64,000 nucleotides of DNA from Marinomonas rhizomae (GCF_003315485.1 NZ_QNSE01000009.1:62001-126000), one strand, 5' to 3'. Counted from the first letter of the stretch, positions 44,940 through 56,378 are shown. Made by a program: numbers and translations. Notes: generated by a model not told the origin, from the sequence alone.

Positions 44940-45552
44940 GCAATCTACTGCTTCTTTAACAATTTCAAATCTTTGGATCGAGCGTGGGGAGAGAGACCTA
45001 TGTCAGGGGCTGTCTTTTAGTGTTCAGTCTGGCGAAATTGTACGTATTTTAGGAGATAACGGGGCAGGTAAGAGCTCTTTGTTAAAGACCATCGCAGGTG
45101 TATTTTCGCCTTTAGAGGGGAAAATATCGTATGTGGGCGAAGACGTTACTTTTGATAGAAGCCTTTTACAAAAAGATGCCATATACCTTGGCCACTCTGT
45201 TGGTGTTAAAAGCCTCCTCACTGTAGTTGAAAATCTGCGTTGGTATTGTCCTGATGTTTCTTTAGGTGTTTTGCATGAGGTGTTAGAGCTGTTGGAAATC
45301 ACCAATCACGTTGATGTACTCGTAAAGAATTTATCGGCAGGCCAAGCTCGTCGAGTCGCGTTGGCGCGTTTATGGTTGAGTAATAAAACACTTTGGCTGT
45401 TAGACGAACCCTTTGCCTCTTTAGATGTCAGAGGAGTAACCTTGTTGGAACAGCGCATTCAACAGCATGTGTTATCAGGAGGTTTGGTAGTACTAACTAC
45501 GCATCATGACTTGTTGACTCTTTCTTCTCGTGACGTGGTGTTACTGCCATGA
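44938..45552 (+). CDS. ccmA: Heme exporter ATP-binding protein CcmA
   Basis: CcmA is the ATPase of the CcmABCD complex that releases holo-CcmE during cytochrome c maturation. The 204-residue ABC protein has Walker A GDNGAGKSS, signature LSAGQARRVALARL and Walker B LWLLDEPFASLD. The likely start is TTG at 44938 with GGA eight bases ahead; no ATG gives the full P-loop domain. It ends in an ATGA overlap with ccmB. Confidence 0.95.
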   Translation: MQSTASLTISNLWIERGERDLCQGLSFSVQSGEIVRILGDNGAGKSSLLKTIAGVFSPLEGKISYVGEDVTFDRSLLQKDAIYLGHSVGVKSLLTVVENLRWYCPDVSLGVLHEVLELLEITNHVDVLVKNLSAGQARRVALARLWLSNKTLWLLDEPFASLDVRGVTLLEQRIQQHVLSGGLVVLTTHHDLLTLSSRDVVLLP

Positions 45553-46211
45553 CCTACTCTTCGTTTATAAGGTCTGAATTTTTGGTGTTGTGGCGTCGTA
45601 AACAAGATATTTTCAATGCGTTGTTATTTTTTATTATTGTGGTTGCTTTATTTCCGATAGGTATTAATTCTTCTGCTGAGTTTTTGGCTCCGGCAGCGGC
45701 AGGTATTGTCTGGTGTGCGGTGATGTTAGCCATTTTGATGGCAGTAGAAGGCATGTTTAAAGAAGATTATTGGGACGGTTCACTAGAGCAATGGATTGTT
45801 AGTGGGCTCTCTTTGCCTTTGTTGATTCTGCTAAAGGTTATTGTTCAATGGCTGGTGGTAGTGGCTCCTTTGCTTGTCATGATGCCATTGTTTAGTGAAA
45901 TGCTGTACCTACCAAGTTTAAGCTTTTGGGTGTTGATTATGACATTGCTGTTGGGGTCGCCTAGCTTGTTCTTTATTGGTGCGGTTGGTGCAGCTTTAAC
46001 GATGTCGATAAAACAAGGTGCCGTGTTGGTGATGTTGCTGATATTGCCGTTTTATTTGCCAGTGATTATTTTTTCAACGTTAGCTGTCAAGGCTGCAGAA
46101 GCTGGTTTGCCCTACTCTGGGTTGTTGGCGATGCTGCTGGCGATGTCTTTATTGTCTTTAGTGATATCGCCTCTTATGACGGCGATTGCAGTCAAAGCGA
46201 GTGTGAATTGA
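45549..46211 (+). CDS. ccmB: Heme exporter protein CcmB
   Basis: CcmB is the membrane partner of CcmA. The 220-residue product has six hydrophobic helices and family motifs (LVLWRRKQDIFNALLFFIIVV in parts, EDYWDGSLEQW, GSPSLFFIGAVGAALT). Overlaps ccmA by four bases; its TGA overlaps the ccmC ATG by one. Confidence 0.95.
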   Translation: MTYSSFIRSEFLVLWRRKQDIFNALLFFIIVVALFPIGINSSAEFLAPAAAGIVWCAVMLAILMAVEGMFKEDYWDGSLEQWIVSGLSLPLLILLKVIVQWLVVVAPLLVMMPLFSEMLYLPSLSFWVLIMTLLLGSPSLFFIGAVGAALTMSIKQGAVLVMLLILPFYLPVIIFSTLAVKAAEAGLPYSGLLAMLLAMSLLSLVISPLMTAIAVKASVN

Positions 46212-46957
46212 TGAGTTGGGCATGGTTTCATAAATTAGGTTCTCCTAAGTGGTTTTTCTCTTGGTCTAAATCTTGGGCTTTGCCTTTGTTTTGTGTGGGC
46301 TGCGTGTGTCTTTTTGTTGGTTTGGTGTGGGGGCTGGCTTTTGCCCCTGCTGACTACCAACAAGGGAACAGCTTTCGCATTATTTATATTCATGTGCCAG
46401 TGGCGATGTTGGCGCAGTCTTGTTACTTAGCATTGGGCGTGGCTGGTTTTGTCTTTCTTGTCTGGCAGATGAAAATGGCCCCTGTTTTTATCAAGTCAAT
46501 GGCGCCGGTTGGTGCTGTTATGGCATTAATTGCCTTGGTTTCAGGTGCTATTTGGGGAAAACCTACTTGGGGGACTTGGTGGGTTTGGGATGCAAGACTA
46601 ACGTCTGTGTTGGTGTTGTTTTTGCTCTATATGGGCATTATTGCTTTGCAAAACTCCCTAGATGATTTGGTTTTGGTTAATAAGGCGGCCGCAGTAATTA
46701 GTGTTCTGGGGTTGATTAACTTACCTATTATTAAGTATTCGGTGGTGTTGCTAGAAACCTTACATCAAGGACCAACATTTACGCTCACCAAAAAGCCTGA
46801 GATGCCCCCTGAAATGTGGTTGCCACTGCTGTTTTCTGTGATTGGTTTGTATTGTTTCGTGGCTGGTTTGGTGTTGTGGCGAATGCAAACCGAGATATTA
46901 AAGCGCGAACATAGATCAAACTGGGTGAAGCAAGAGGTAATGGAACATGGCCTTTAA
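46211..46957 (+). CDS. ccmC: Heme exporter/handling protein CcmC
   Basis: CcmC binds heme through its WWD domain and attaches it to CcmE. The 248-residue protein has six membrane helices, the tryptophan-rich motif WGTWWVWDARLTS (about 120-132) and flanking histidines (IHVPVAM near 61, LHQGPTF near 187). A TTG directly before the ATG (46208) is also in frame; the ATG at 46211 gives a TGATG junction with ccmB. Confidence 0.96.
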   Translation: MSWAWFHKLGSPKWFFSWSKSWALPLFCVGCVCLFVGLVWGLAFAPADYQQGNSFRIIYIHVPVAMLAQSCYLALGVAGFVFLVWQMKMAPVFIKSMAPVGAVMALIALVSGAIWGKPTWGTWWVWDARLTSVLVLFLLYMGIIALQNSLDDLVLVNKAAAVISVLGLINLPIIKYSVVLLETLHQGPTFTLTKKPEMPPEMWLPLLFSVIGLYCFVAGLVLWRMQTEILKREHRSNWVKQEVMEHGL

Positions 46958-47123
46958 TAATTTTTCAGAGTTTTTGATCATGGGGGCACACGGCATTTAT
47001 GTTTGGTCAGCTTATGGTTTTAGTGCTTTTGCTTTAGCTTGGTTGGTTTGGAATACGTTAGCGACGCGCCGAAAAACACGAAATTCATTACGTAAACGCT
47101 TGTTGAGGAATCAAAACCGCTAA
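46947..47123 (+). CDS. ccmD: Heme exporter protein CcmD
   Basis: A 58-codon frame between ccmC and ccmE encodes a small protein with one membrane helix ([20 protein letters not shown], about 16-35) and a basic cytoplasmic tail ([15 protein letters not shown]). Size, topology and position are those of CcmD, which keeps CcmE bound to CcmABC. It starts 11 bases inside the end of ccmC and its TAA overlaps the ccmE ATG by one base. Confidence 0.93.
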   Translation: MAFNNFSEFLIMGAHGIYVWSAYGFSAFALAWLVWNTLATRRKTRNSLRKRLLRNQNR

Positions 47124-47590
47124 TGCACCCGGTTAGAAAAAAACGCCTACTAGTAATCTTAACCATTGCACTTATTTTGAGTGCTGCGGTTGGTTTAGTT
47201 ATGTATGCCCTACAACAAAATATTAATTTATTCTTTTCTCCATCTCAGGTTGCTATGGGCGAAGCGCCGCGTAACGTTAATATTCGAGCGGGTGGCATGG
47301 TGGTAAAAGGCAGCGTGAAACGTAATTCTGATACCTTGGCTGTGGCATTTGATGTAACCGATTTTCAGCACAAAGTCACCATTGAGTACCGTGGGATTTT
47401 GCCTGATTTGTTTCGAGAGGGGCAGGGTATTGTTGCTCAGGGTAAGCTAAAAGATGATGGCGTTTTTGAAGCGACTGAAGTGTTGGCTAAACATGATGAA
47501 AAATACATGCCACCGGAAATCGCAGAAGCATTGAAAAGTGCACAAAATTCGACCGACGAGAGTGCAGAGTCTGTACAATCTACTTATTAA
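47123..47590 (+). CDS. ccmE: Periplasmic heme chaperone CcmE
   Basis: CcmE carries heme covalently to the CcmFH ligation complex. The 155-residue product has an N-terminal membrane anchor (about 9-30), a beta-barrel domain and the heme-binding motif AKHDEKYMP with His124 and Tyr128. The C-terminal tail after it is short and flexible. Confidence 0.97.
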   Translation: MHPVRKKRLLVILTIALILSAAVGLVMYALQQNINLFFSPSQVAMGEAPRNVNIRAGGMVVKGSVKRNSDTLAVAFDVTDFQHKVTIEYRGILPDLFREGQGIVAQGKLKDDGVFEATEVLAKHDEKYMPPEIAEALKSAQNSTDESAESVQSTY

Positions 47591-47602
47591 TCTAGGCTAT
47601 TT

Positions 47603-49540
47603 ATGTTTCCTGAAATTGGTCAATTCTCACTAATATTGTCGCTGTTTTTTGCTTTGTCTCTGGCTTTGGTGCCTTTGATTGGTTATTGGAAAAGCAACAA
47701 ATTGTTGCTGGAGGCAGCTCGTCCGTTAACTTTTATTATGTCGGCTCTGGTATTGCTCAGCTTTGTGATTTTGAGCTTGTCTTTTTTAAGTGATGATTTT
47801 TCTGTGTTATATGTTGCCCAGAATTCTAATAGCCAGTTACCTATTTGGTATAAATTTAGCGCCTTGTGGGGTGGGCATGAAGGGTCCTTATTACTTTGGG
47901 TGTTGATTCTTTCTGGTTGGTGTTCTGCCGTAGCCTTAAAAATAAAAACCTTGCCAGAAGCGGTCGGCCCGGTTGTTTTATCTGTATTGGGTGTGGTTAG
48001 TGTCGGCTTTTTATCTTTTTTGCTTTTTACTTCTTCTCCTTTTGCCCGTTTATTACCAGATGTCCCCTTGGATGGCGGTGATTTGAATCCTTTGCTGCAG
48101 GATTTTGGTTTGATTGTGCATCCACCTGTATTGTATATGGGCTATGTCGGCTTCTCTGTGGCGTTTGCTTTTGCGGTTTCTGCGTTAATTACCGGCAACT
48201 TAAACGCATCTTGGGCGCGTTGGGCAAGACCTTGGACAGCAGCGTCGTGGGCGTTTCTGACGTTAGGCATCACGCTGGGAAGTTGGTGGGCATATTACGA
48301 ATTAGGTTGGGGAGGTTGGTGGTTTTGGGATCCAGTGGAAAATGCCTCCTTCATGCCTTGGCTAGCAGGAACCGCTTTGTTGCATTCCCTTGCCGTCACC
48401 GAAAAACGCGGGGTGTTTAAAAGCTGGACCGTCTTGCTGGCGATTTTTACATTTAGTCTTTCTTTACTCGGAGCATTTTTGGTTCGCTCTGGTGTTCTAA
48501 CGTCAGTGCATTCTTTTGCCGCAGACCCTACTCGCGGTATTTTTATTCTTATTTTGCTTTTAGTGCTCGTTGGCGGCAGTTTGCTTTTGTATGCCATTCG
48601 AGCGGTAGAAGTGCGGTCTACTGTGTCATTTGGCGTAACGGGTCGAGAAGCTTGGTTGCTGCTAAATAACATTTTACTAACAGTTTTAACGTTCACTGTT
48701 TTATTAGGCACTTTATATCCTTTGGTATTCGATGCGTTAGGGCTGGGAAAAATTTCCGTTGGTGCGCCGTATTTCAATAGCGTATTTACGCCAATTGCTC
48801 TTTTGCTGATGGTGTTTATGGCGGTTGGCCCTTTATCCAAATGGCATCATACGAAATTCAGTGTGCTTTTTAAGGTATGTTCTGTTGCAGCGCTTGGCGC
48901 TACTCTGTTGGCAGGCTTGGTGGCTTATTTTTATGAGTTTGGCTTTATTGCTGGACTGAGTTTGGCGGTGGCATTTTGGGTGGTTTTCTTATCCTTTTCT
49001 GATTGGTTTGAAAAAGTTTCTGCTGGCACAAAAGGTATTATCCCCCGCGCACGACAATTGCCAAGAAATTACTATGGTATGTTATTGGCGCACCTTGGTA
49101 TGGTGGTGACCTTGGTGGGGATTGTATTGGTTAGCGTAAACAGTGATGAATCTATGTTGCGATTATCGCCAGGGGATAAAGTGACTATCGCAGGCTATGA
49201 GTTTCGTTTTGATCAGATGGAGCAAGTGAAAGGGCCAAATTATGTATCAAGCAAAGGTCAATTCACGGCTTATAAAGCGGGCAAAGCCGTTGCCGTTCTT
49301 CATCCCGAAAAGCGTTTCTTTTCAACTCGTCAGCAAGTTATGACGGAAGCTGCATTAGATGCAGGGTTTACTCGTGACCTTTACGTTTCCATGGGCGAAA
49401 GGTTGGATGATTCTGCCTGGAGCATACGAATTTACGTGAAGTCTTTTGTGCGCTGGATTTGGCTTGGCGGTTTGATGATGATGGCGGGTGGTTTGTTGGC
49501 AGCGCTAGATAAACGCTATCGAAAACGAGCCGGAGTGTAG
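47603..49540 (+). CDS. ccmF: Heme lyase CcmF
   Basis: CcmF ligates heme to apocytochrome c together with CcmH and CcmI. The 645-residue protein has many membrane helices (about 14), the WWD motif GGWWFWDPVENASFMPW (about 233-249) and conserved histidines (LWGGHEGSLLLW, IVHPPVLYMGY, SVHSF). It is 12 nt downstream of ccmE and 2 nt upstream of ccmG. Confidence 0.97.
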   Translation: MFPEIGQFSLILSLFFALSLALVPLIGYWKSNKLLLEAARPLTFIMSALVLLSFVILSLSFLSDDFSVLYVAQNSNSQLPIWYKFSALWGGHEGSLLLWVLILSGWCSAVALKIKTLPEAVGPVVLSVLGVVSVGFLSFLLFTSSPFARLLPDVPLDGGDLNPLLQDFGLIVHPPVLYMGYVGFSVAFAFAVSALITGNLNASWARWARPWTAASWAFLTLGITLGSWWAYYELGWGGWWFWDPVENASFMPWLAGTALLHSLAVTEKRGVFKSWTVLLAIFTFSLSLLGAFLVRSGVLTSVHSFAADPTRGIFILILLLVLVGGSLLLYAIRAVEVRSTVSFGVTGREAWLLLNNILLTVLTFTVLLGTLYPLVFDALGLGKISVGAPYFNSVFTPIALLLMVFMAVGPLSKWHHTKFSVLFKVCSVAALGATLLAGLVAYFYEFGFIAGLSLAVAFWVVFLSFSDWFEKVSAGTKGIIPRARQLPRNYYGMLLAHLGMVVTLVGIVLVSVNSDESMLRLSPGDKVTIAGYEFRFDQMEQVKGPNYVSSKGQFTAYKAGKAVAVLHPEKRFFSTRQQVMTEAALDAGFTRDLYVSMGERLDDSAWSIRIYVKSFVRWIWLGGLMMMAGGLLAALDKRYRKRAGV

Positions 49541-49542
49541 CC

Positions 49543-50052
49543 ATGCGGAAGTTGTTGTTTTTTTTGCCGTTGGCCGCTTTTTTGATACTTGCTGTAGTGT
49601 TTTATTTACAGATCGGCAAAGATGCTCAGTATATGCCTTCTGCCTTGGTGGGAAAAAAAGTACCTGATTTTACCCTGGTGTCATTGCAAGATGACTTCGT
49701 TTATATGCACGATGATTTACCGAATACGCCCTATTTGATTAATTTTTGGGGAACTTGGTGTCCGGCATGTCATATTGAACATCCTTTTTTAATAGAGCTA
49801 GCAAATGCAGGTGTGCCTATTATTGGTATCGATTACAAAGACGAGAAAGCGTTGGCGGAGCAATGGCTAGAGCAAAAAGGCAACCCTTATCAAGTCATAT
49901 TGATGGACGAAATGGGCAGCTTCGGTGTTGATATGGGAGTGACAGGCGCGCCTGAAACCTTTGTTGTTGATGGTTCTGGTATGATTGTGTATAGACATCA
50001 GGGAGTGATTAATGCCGAAAATTGGCCTGAAATAAAGGGCTATATGAAATGA
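49543..50052 (+). CDS. ccmG: Thiol:disulfide interchange protein CcmG/DsbE
   Basis: CcmG reduces the CXXCH cysteines of apocytochrome c. The 169-residue membrane-anchored thioredoxin-like protein has an N-terminal helix (about 4-22), active site WGTWCPACH (Cys73, Cys76) and the cis-proline region TGAPETFVVD. It overlaps ccmH by four bases. Confidence 0.96.
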   Translation: MRKLLFFLPLAAFLILAVVFYLQIGKDAQYMPSALVGKKVPDFTLVSLQDDFVYMHDDLPNTPYLINFWGTWCPACHIEHPFLIELANAGVPIIGIDYKDEKALAEQWLEQKGNPYQVILMDEMGSFGVDMGVTGAPETFVVDGSGMIVYRHQGVINAENWPEIKGYMK

Positions 50053-50459
50053 TATTTATTAAAAGTATTTTGTTATCCCTGATGGTGTTTTTTTACGCGT
50101 CGGCTTCAGCTCAAGAGCAAATGGCCTTCAGTTCAGAGTTGAATAAAACACGTTATCAAAGTCTGGTCGAAGAGTTACGTTGCCCGAAATGTCAGAATCA
50201 AAACCTAGCAGACTCAGGTTCTGGTATCGCTGTTGACCTTCGCGAGCTTGTTCATCAGATGATAGAGGATGGCAAAACGGATCAGGAAGTTGTTGATTAT
50301 ATGGTGGCGCGATATGGATCTTTTGTCTTGTATCGCCCGCAGCATTCAACCGCTACTTTTTTACTTTGGTATGGGCCATTTATTTTGCTTGGGATAGGGG
50401 GACTGGCTTTTGTTGCTGTGATAATGGCGAACCGTAAACGACGAGGGCGAGATTCATGA
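50049..50459 (+). CDS. ccmH: Cytochrome c maturation protein CcmH
   Basis: This 136-residue protein is the short form of CcmH (CycL/Ccl2 type). It has a signal peptide (1-21, ending ASASA), the redox motif LRCPKCQNQ (Cys45, Cys48) in a three-helix periplasmic domain and a C-terminal membrane helix (about 104-127). It hands reduced apocytochrome to CcmF. Four-base overlap with ccmI. Confidence 0.96.
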   Translation: MIFIKSILLSLMVFFYASASAQEQMAFSSELNKTRYQSLVEELRCPKCQNQNLADSGSGIAVDLRELVHQMIEDGKTDQEVVDYMVARYGSFVLYRPQHSTATFLLWYGPFILLGIGGLAFVAVIMANRKRRGRDS

Positions 50460-51640
50460 TGGTCGCGTATTTGATAATGGCTACCATAATAGTGTTGAGC
50501 CTGATGTATCTTTTTGGTTCCATAAGTCACCGCATTGATCACGGTTTGAATGATGAATATGCGCAGACGTTTGCTATGGTGCGACGAAAGGAAATTAGTC
50601 TGGAAGAGGAAGCAGGGCGACTAACTGCGAGTGAATCTTCACAGTTGTTATGTGATATTGATTTTGAAATGAAGTCTATTGATGGTCGGCAGAAACGTTT
50701 TTTTAATAACGATATTGATTTTGCTCGCTGGGTCATGCTCGCGGTAGTGATGGTTTCTGTTTTAGGAAGTGTGAGTCTTTATCAACAGATTGGCTATTCA
50801 AAAGAAGTGGCTTTTACAAAAGATTTGCAAACGCAGCAGCTTACTTCGCAGAAAGTGAGCGATTTTTTAAAATATCGCAGTGCGCGTTATGACAGAGTTG
50901 AGGATTGGTATTATTTAGCGACAGACTATGTCAGCACTGAAAAGTATAAAGAGGCCGTTTTAGCGTTTGAAAGGGCCTTAGAAAAATTGCCGCGAAACGC
51001 AGAGAATCGAGTAAACCTGTTGGTTGAGTACGCGCAGGCAATTTTTTATGCCAATGGCGGTCAAAGCTCAGAGAAAATGTTAAACGTTGTGGACGCTATT
51101 TTGCAAGTTGCACCAACTCAAGCCACTGCGCTAGATTTAAAAGGCGTAGCAAACTTTGCACAGCAAGATTATTTAGGTGCTGTATTGGCGTGGCAGGAAG
51201 CCATCCGTTACAGTGGACATTCAACTGAACGTTTAGCCTTGTTGTCTGCGATAAGTAGAGCCCGAGAATTAGGGGGAATTGATTATCAGCAAGTGGCGCC
51301 GATTATTACCGATCAGCTGGCCGTTAAGGTTGAATGGGATGCTAGTGAACTAACATGGCAAAAAGACGATGTGTTATTGGTTTATGCGCTGATGAAGGGG
51401 GAAAAAATGCCAATTGCCATTCAAAGGGTGTTTCCTGATGACTTGGCGCAGCCTATTTTGTTAACTAACCTTGATTCTTTAATGCCAACAGTGACCTTAG
51501 CAGAAACCGATAAAGTTGATTTAGTCATTAAGTTGGCGAAGATTAATGACAATGATCTTACAAAAGGTCGAATTATCGGTATAAAGCATGGTTTACTTAC
51601 AAATCGTAAAGAGATTTTCGAAATCAAGGTGGCCTTGTAA
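50456..51640 (+). CDS. ccmI: Cytochrome c maturation protein CcmI
   Basis: CcmI is the apocytochrome chaperone of the heme ligation complex. The 394-residue product has two membrane helices (about 2-20 and 90-110) with a leucine/charged loop between them, then a TPR-containing periplasmic domain (about 140-270; WYYLATDYVSTEKYKEAVLAFERAL in parts) and a C-terminal beta-rich domain. A second ATG directly follows the first. It closes the ccm operon. Confidence 0.92.
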   Translation: MMVAYLIMATIIVLSLMYLFGSISHRIDHGLNDEYAQTFAMVRRKEISLEEEAGRLTASESSQLLCDIDFEMKSIDGRQKRFFNNDIDFARWVMLAVVMVSVLGSVSLYQQIGYSKEVAFTKDLQTQQLTSQKVSDFLKYRSARYDRVEDWYYLATDYVSTEKYKEAVLAFERALEKLPRNAENRVNLLVEYAQAIFYANGGQSSEKMLNVVDAILQVAPTQATALDLKGVANFAQQDYLGAVLAWQEAIRYSGHSTERLALLSAISRARELGGIDYQQVAPIITDQLAVKVEWDASELTWQKDDVLLVYALMKGEKMPIAIQRVFPDDLAQPILLTNLDSLMPTVTLAETDKVDLVIKLAKINDNDLTKGRIIGIKHGLLTNRKEIFEIKVAL

Positions 51641-51705
51641 TTGAATCCTAAGCCGCTTCGTTTGATAATACAGATAACATTAATTGATGCAATTCGGAAT
51701 AAGTA

Positions 51706-52752
51706 ATGGAATTTAGCTTGCGTGAGTGGCTAATCTTGATTGGGGTCGTCATTATTGTCGTTATCCTCATAGATGGATTTCGTCGGTATAAAAAAGGGCA
51801 GGAATATGTCCAAGCAGATAATGACTTCACTGATCTAGATGAGTTAGGTGATGAGGTACCAATCCGTCAAGGCTCAGCCTCCGGATATGGTAATCACTCG
51901 TCAAATGAGCGAGTCAAATCATCACAAGATCCTATTGTAAACGCCTTCGAGAACGCTAGAAAAACAGCGAAAGCGCCTTTGACGGATGTTCCACATAAAG
52001 TGGATTCTGGCCCAGAGTTGGATCGAGGCGAAGAAATGCACCTTGATGAATTGGCATCTTTAGTGCCGGAGCGAGATTTTGGAGACTCTGCCATATCTGA
52101 GCAAAATTATTCTGACGATGGCTTTTATGAGCAAGATGAGCTTGATTTAGATTTCGGCATAGACACGGAGAATGGCTATGAGAGTCATGCCAGCGAAAGC
52201 CATACAGATGAAGATTATGAGCGAAATTATTCAGAAATAGATATCGATCAAGTTACGCCTAACGGAATAGTTGATGATCTTGACGAAGATGAATTTGAAG
52301 ATAACAGCGTCGCAGAAATTGAAGAAGTTATTGTTATTAATATTTTTGCTCCTGAAGAAAAAAACTTTTCTGGTATGGAGTTGCTCCAGCTTATTTTGAA
52401 CTGTGGTATGCGCTATGGTGAAATGGATATTTTTCATCGTCATGAAGATGGTTTCGACCGTGGTCGAGTGCAGTTTAGTATGGCAAATGCCATTGAGCCG
52501 GGTACCTTCGATCTAGATACCATGGGAGAAACGGACTGTCCAGGAGTAAGCTTTTTTATGGGCTTGCCAGGTCCAAAAAACAGCATGAAAGCGTTTGATT
52601 TTATGCTTGAAACCGCTCAGGCATTGGTGCGTAATTTAGGTGGAGAACTTCGAGATGAACGTCGCTCACCAATGAGTGATCAAACTATTGCCCATTGTCG
52701 TCAGCGAATACGTGATTTTGAGCGCCGCCGGTTAATGCGCAACAAACAGTAA
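51706..52752 (+). CDS. zipA: Cell division protein ZipA
   Basis: ZipA anchors FtsZ polymers to the inner membrane. The 348-residue product has an N-terminal membrane anchor (REWLILIGVVIIVVILIDG, about 6-24), a short basic stretch, a long acidic variable linker (about 40-205) and the C-terminal FtsZ-binding domain (IVINIFAPEEKNFSGMELLQ, MRYGEMDIFHRHED). The linker is Asp/Glu-rich rather than the Pro/Gln-rich type of E. coli. It precedes ligA, as in Pseudomonas. Confidence 0.95.
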   Translation: MEFSLREWLILIGVVIIVVILIDGFRRYKKGQEYVQADNDFTDLDELGDEVPIRQGSASGYGNHSSNERVKSSQDPIVNAFENARKTAKAPLTDVPHKVDSGPELDRGEEMHLDELASLVPERDFGDSAISEQNYSDDGFYEQDELDLDFGIDTENGYESHASESHTDEDYERNYSEIDIDQVTPNGIVDDLDEDEFEDNSVAEIEEVIVINIFAPEEKNFSGMELLQLILNCGMRYGEMDIFHRHEDGFDRGRVQFSMANAIEPGTFDLDTMGETDCPGVSFFMGLPGPKNSMKAFDFMLETAQALVRNLGGELRDERRSPMSDQTIAHCRQRIRDFERRRLMRNKQ

Positions 52753-52756
52753 TATG

Positions 52757-52782
52757 AACCAAGGCCCTAAGGGGCCTTGGTT
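52757..52782. terminator. Hairpin terminator after zipA
   Basis: An 11-bp perfect stem (AACCAAGGCCC at 52757-52767 with GGGCCTTGGTT at 52772-52782) with a TAAG loop lies 4 nt after the zipA stop. Only a weak T-run (GCTTTA) follows on the plus strand, so termination may be partial and let ligA be read through. Confidence 0.65.
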
Positions 52783-52789
52783 GCTTTAG

Positions 52790-54862
<2,073 letters not shown>

Positions 54863-55099
54863 TTGGATACTTTAATACCTTATGATTCATTAGCCCCAGA
54901 TACGTTGGAAACTATTTTGGATGACATTGTGTCTCGTGATGGCACGGATTACGGCGACTATGATTTGTCAGTAGCACAAAAGCGTGAGCAAGCGTTGCGA
55001 TCGTTACGAAATGGGGAAGCTGTGCTGTTATTTGATACAGAGAGCGAAACTATTAAGATGGTTCCGAAAGATGCGTTAAGTAATTACGACCTCGTGTGA
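54863..55099 (+). CDS. YheU family protein (UPF0270)
   Basis: The 78-residue protein resembles E. coli YheU: LIPYDSLAPDTLETILDDIVSRDGTDYGDYD matches the family's LIPW...L.PETL....E.F..REGTDYG pattern, with GEAVLLFD following. The function of the family is not established. The TTG start directly follows the ligA stop, and GGAG lies about 9 bases before it. The terminator hairpin begins inside its last codons. Confidence 0.85.
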   Translation: MDTLIPYDSLAPDTLETILDDIVSRDGTDYGDYDLSVAQKREQALRSLRNGEAVLLFDTESETIKMVPKDALSNYDLV

Positions 55100-55120
55100 G
55101 GTCGCAATTTGTTTTTTATT
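55087..55120. terminator. Terminator between yheU-like gene and cysE
   Basis: CGACCTC (55087-55093) pairs with GAGGTCG (55098-55104) around a GTGT loop and is followed by a T-rich stretch (CAATTTGTTTTTTATT). It overlaps the stop codon of the yheU-like gene and sits at the convergence with cysE. Confidence 0.75.
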
Positions 55121-55943
55121 CTACGCATTCTCGTACACAGTGATTGATATTGTGATCCATCACTCGGGATGGCTCTTCACCAGTGTTACGTCCTACGGTT
55201 TTTGCCGGTACACCAGCAACGGTGGTGTGGTGTTCAACAGGTTCTAATACCACGCTACCGGCACCAATTTTCGCACCTTCGCCGATTTCAATATTGCCTA
55301 GGATTTTCGCGCCAGCGCCAATCAATACACCTGATCGTATTTTAGGGTGACGATCGCCATGCTCTTTACCTGTGCCGCCTAGAGTGACAGATTGCAAAAT
55401 AGATACATTGTCTTCAATAATACAGGTTTCACCAACCACAAGGCCTGTGGCGTGGTCTAGCATGACGCCACAGCCGATCGTTGCTGCTGGATGAATGTCG
55501 ACACTAAAAACCATCGACATTTGGCCTTGAAGGTACAGCGCTAAACTTTTGCGATTATTTTTCCAAAGCCAATTTGCCACGCGATATGTTTGTAAAGCAT
55601 GGAAGCCTTTGAAAAACAGTAGCGGTGTTGTAAGGGTATCGCAAGCAGCATCCCTTTCTTTTATCGCTAAAATATCTTGCTCGATGCATCTGACAATGCC
55701 AGAGTGAGTATCAGCCATGGCTTCTTCGAATACTTCTCGTAATACCATAGCGGGAATTGATATGCTGTCTAGCTTACTGGCGAGTAAAAAACTTAAAGCA
55801 GAACACAATGATTCATGGCGTAAAATAGTAGTATTGAAATAGCTGGCTAAAATGGGTTCGTCTTGTGCAAGTTTTTTTGCTTCCGCTTGCAAAGATGGCC
55901 ATAGGTTGTCAGAAGTCACGGCATGATACATTGTTGTACTCAA
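55116..55943 (-). CDS. cysE: Serine O-acetyltransferase CysE
   Basis: CysE makes O-acetylserine from serine and acetyl-CoA, the first step of cysteine synthesis. The 275-residue product has the N-terminal helical SATase domain (WPSLQAEAKKLAQDEPILASYF in parts) and the left-handed beta-helix with hexapeptide repeats (DIHPAATIGCGVMLDHATGLVVGE in parts, GGTGKEHGDRHPKIRSG, GAGAKILGNIEIGEGAKIG). The likely start is TTG at 55943 with AGGTGA ahead; ATG at 55931 is an alternative that removes four residues. Confidence 0.96.
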   Translation of the reverse strand: MSTTMYHAVTSDNLWPSLQAEAKKLAQDEPILASYFNTTILRHESLCSALSFLLASKLDSISIPAMVLREVFEEAMADTHSGIVRCIEQDILAIKERDAACDTLTTPLLFFKGFHALQTYRVANWLWKNNRKSLALYLQGQMSMVFSVDIHPAATIGCGVMLDHATGLVVGETCIIEDNVSILQSVTLGGTGKEHGDRHPKIRSGVLIGAGAKILGNIEIGEGAKIGAGSVVLEPVEHHTTVAGVPAKTVGRNTGEEPSRVMDHNINHCVRECVE

Positions 55944-55959
55944 GGGGTATTCACCTATA

Positions 55960-55989
55960 TTGATTCACGTTTAGAATGTAGGTTATAAG
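55960..55989 (+). promoter_or_regulatory. Possible sigma-70 promoter in the cysE-orf gap
   Basis: TTGATT (55960-55965) and TATAAG (55984-55989) are spaced by 18 nt and point toward the gene at 56049. Both boxes are imperfect (4/6 and 5/6). Confidence 0.35.
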
Positions 55990-56048
55990 GTTAGGGTTAA
56001 ACAATACAAGTGGCAATATGAAGATTGCTCAATAAAGATGGAGATAAC

Positions 56049-56378
56049 ATGTCTAAAAAAAATGTTGCTGATGCATTGCATATCTTTTATGAATTAAATT
56101 CTGCGTTTTCCGATGCTTATTGGGAAACTAATGATATTAATCAGAAAGATCGTTTTTTTGCAATGAAAGGCATATTGCAAGATGAGCTTGATGAATTGCA
56201 TAAGCTGAGCCTACAGGATCACGTCTATCCTTATGAGCCAATTAATCCAAGTTTGCTACAATTAAGCGATAAATTAAGGGCTTTGTTGCCAGAGCTGAAT
56301 CATTATGTGTTCCGTCCTCAGACCTCTAGTCGATTTGTTGAACTTATTCCAAGTGCTTGTGAGTTGTTTGAGTCATAA
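56049..56378 (+). CDS. Hypothetical 109-residue protein
   Basis: I do not recognise this protein. It appears soluble and mostly helical, with no signal peptide, membrane helix or metal-binding motif; sequence features include IFYELNSAFSDAYWETND and a C-terminal RPQTSSRFVELIPSACEL. The ATG at 56049 is preceded by GGAG (56041-56044); an ATG at 56025 in frame is less likely. It stands alone between divergent cysE and convergent mnmC. Codon use resembles its neighbours, so it is likely a real lineage-specific gene. Confidence 0.75.
   Translation: MSKKNVADALHIFYELNSAFSDAYWETNDINQKDRFFAMKGILQDELDELHKLSLQDHVYPYEPINPSLLQLSDKLRALLPELNHYVFRPQTSSRFVELIPSACELFES

Noticed and set aside
48295..48840. Long antisense open frame (181 codons) within ccmF
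   Set aside because: It is the reverse shadow of a conserved membrane protein gene; it has no ribosome site or recognisable product.
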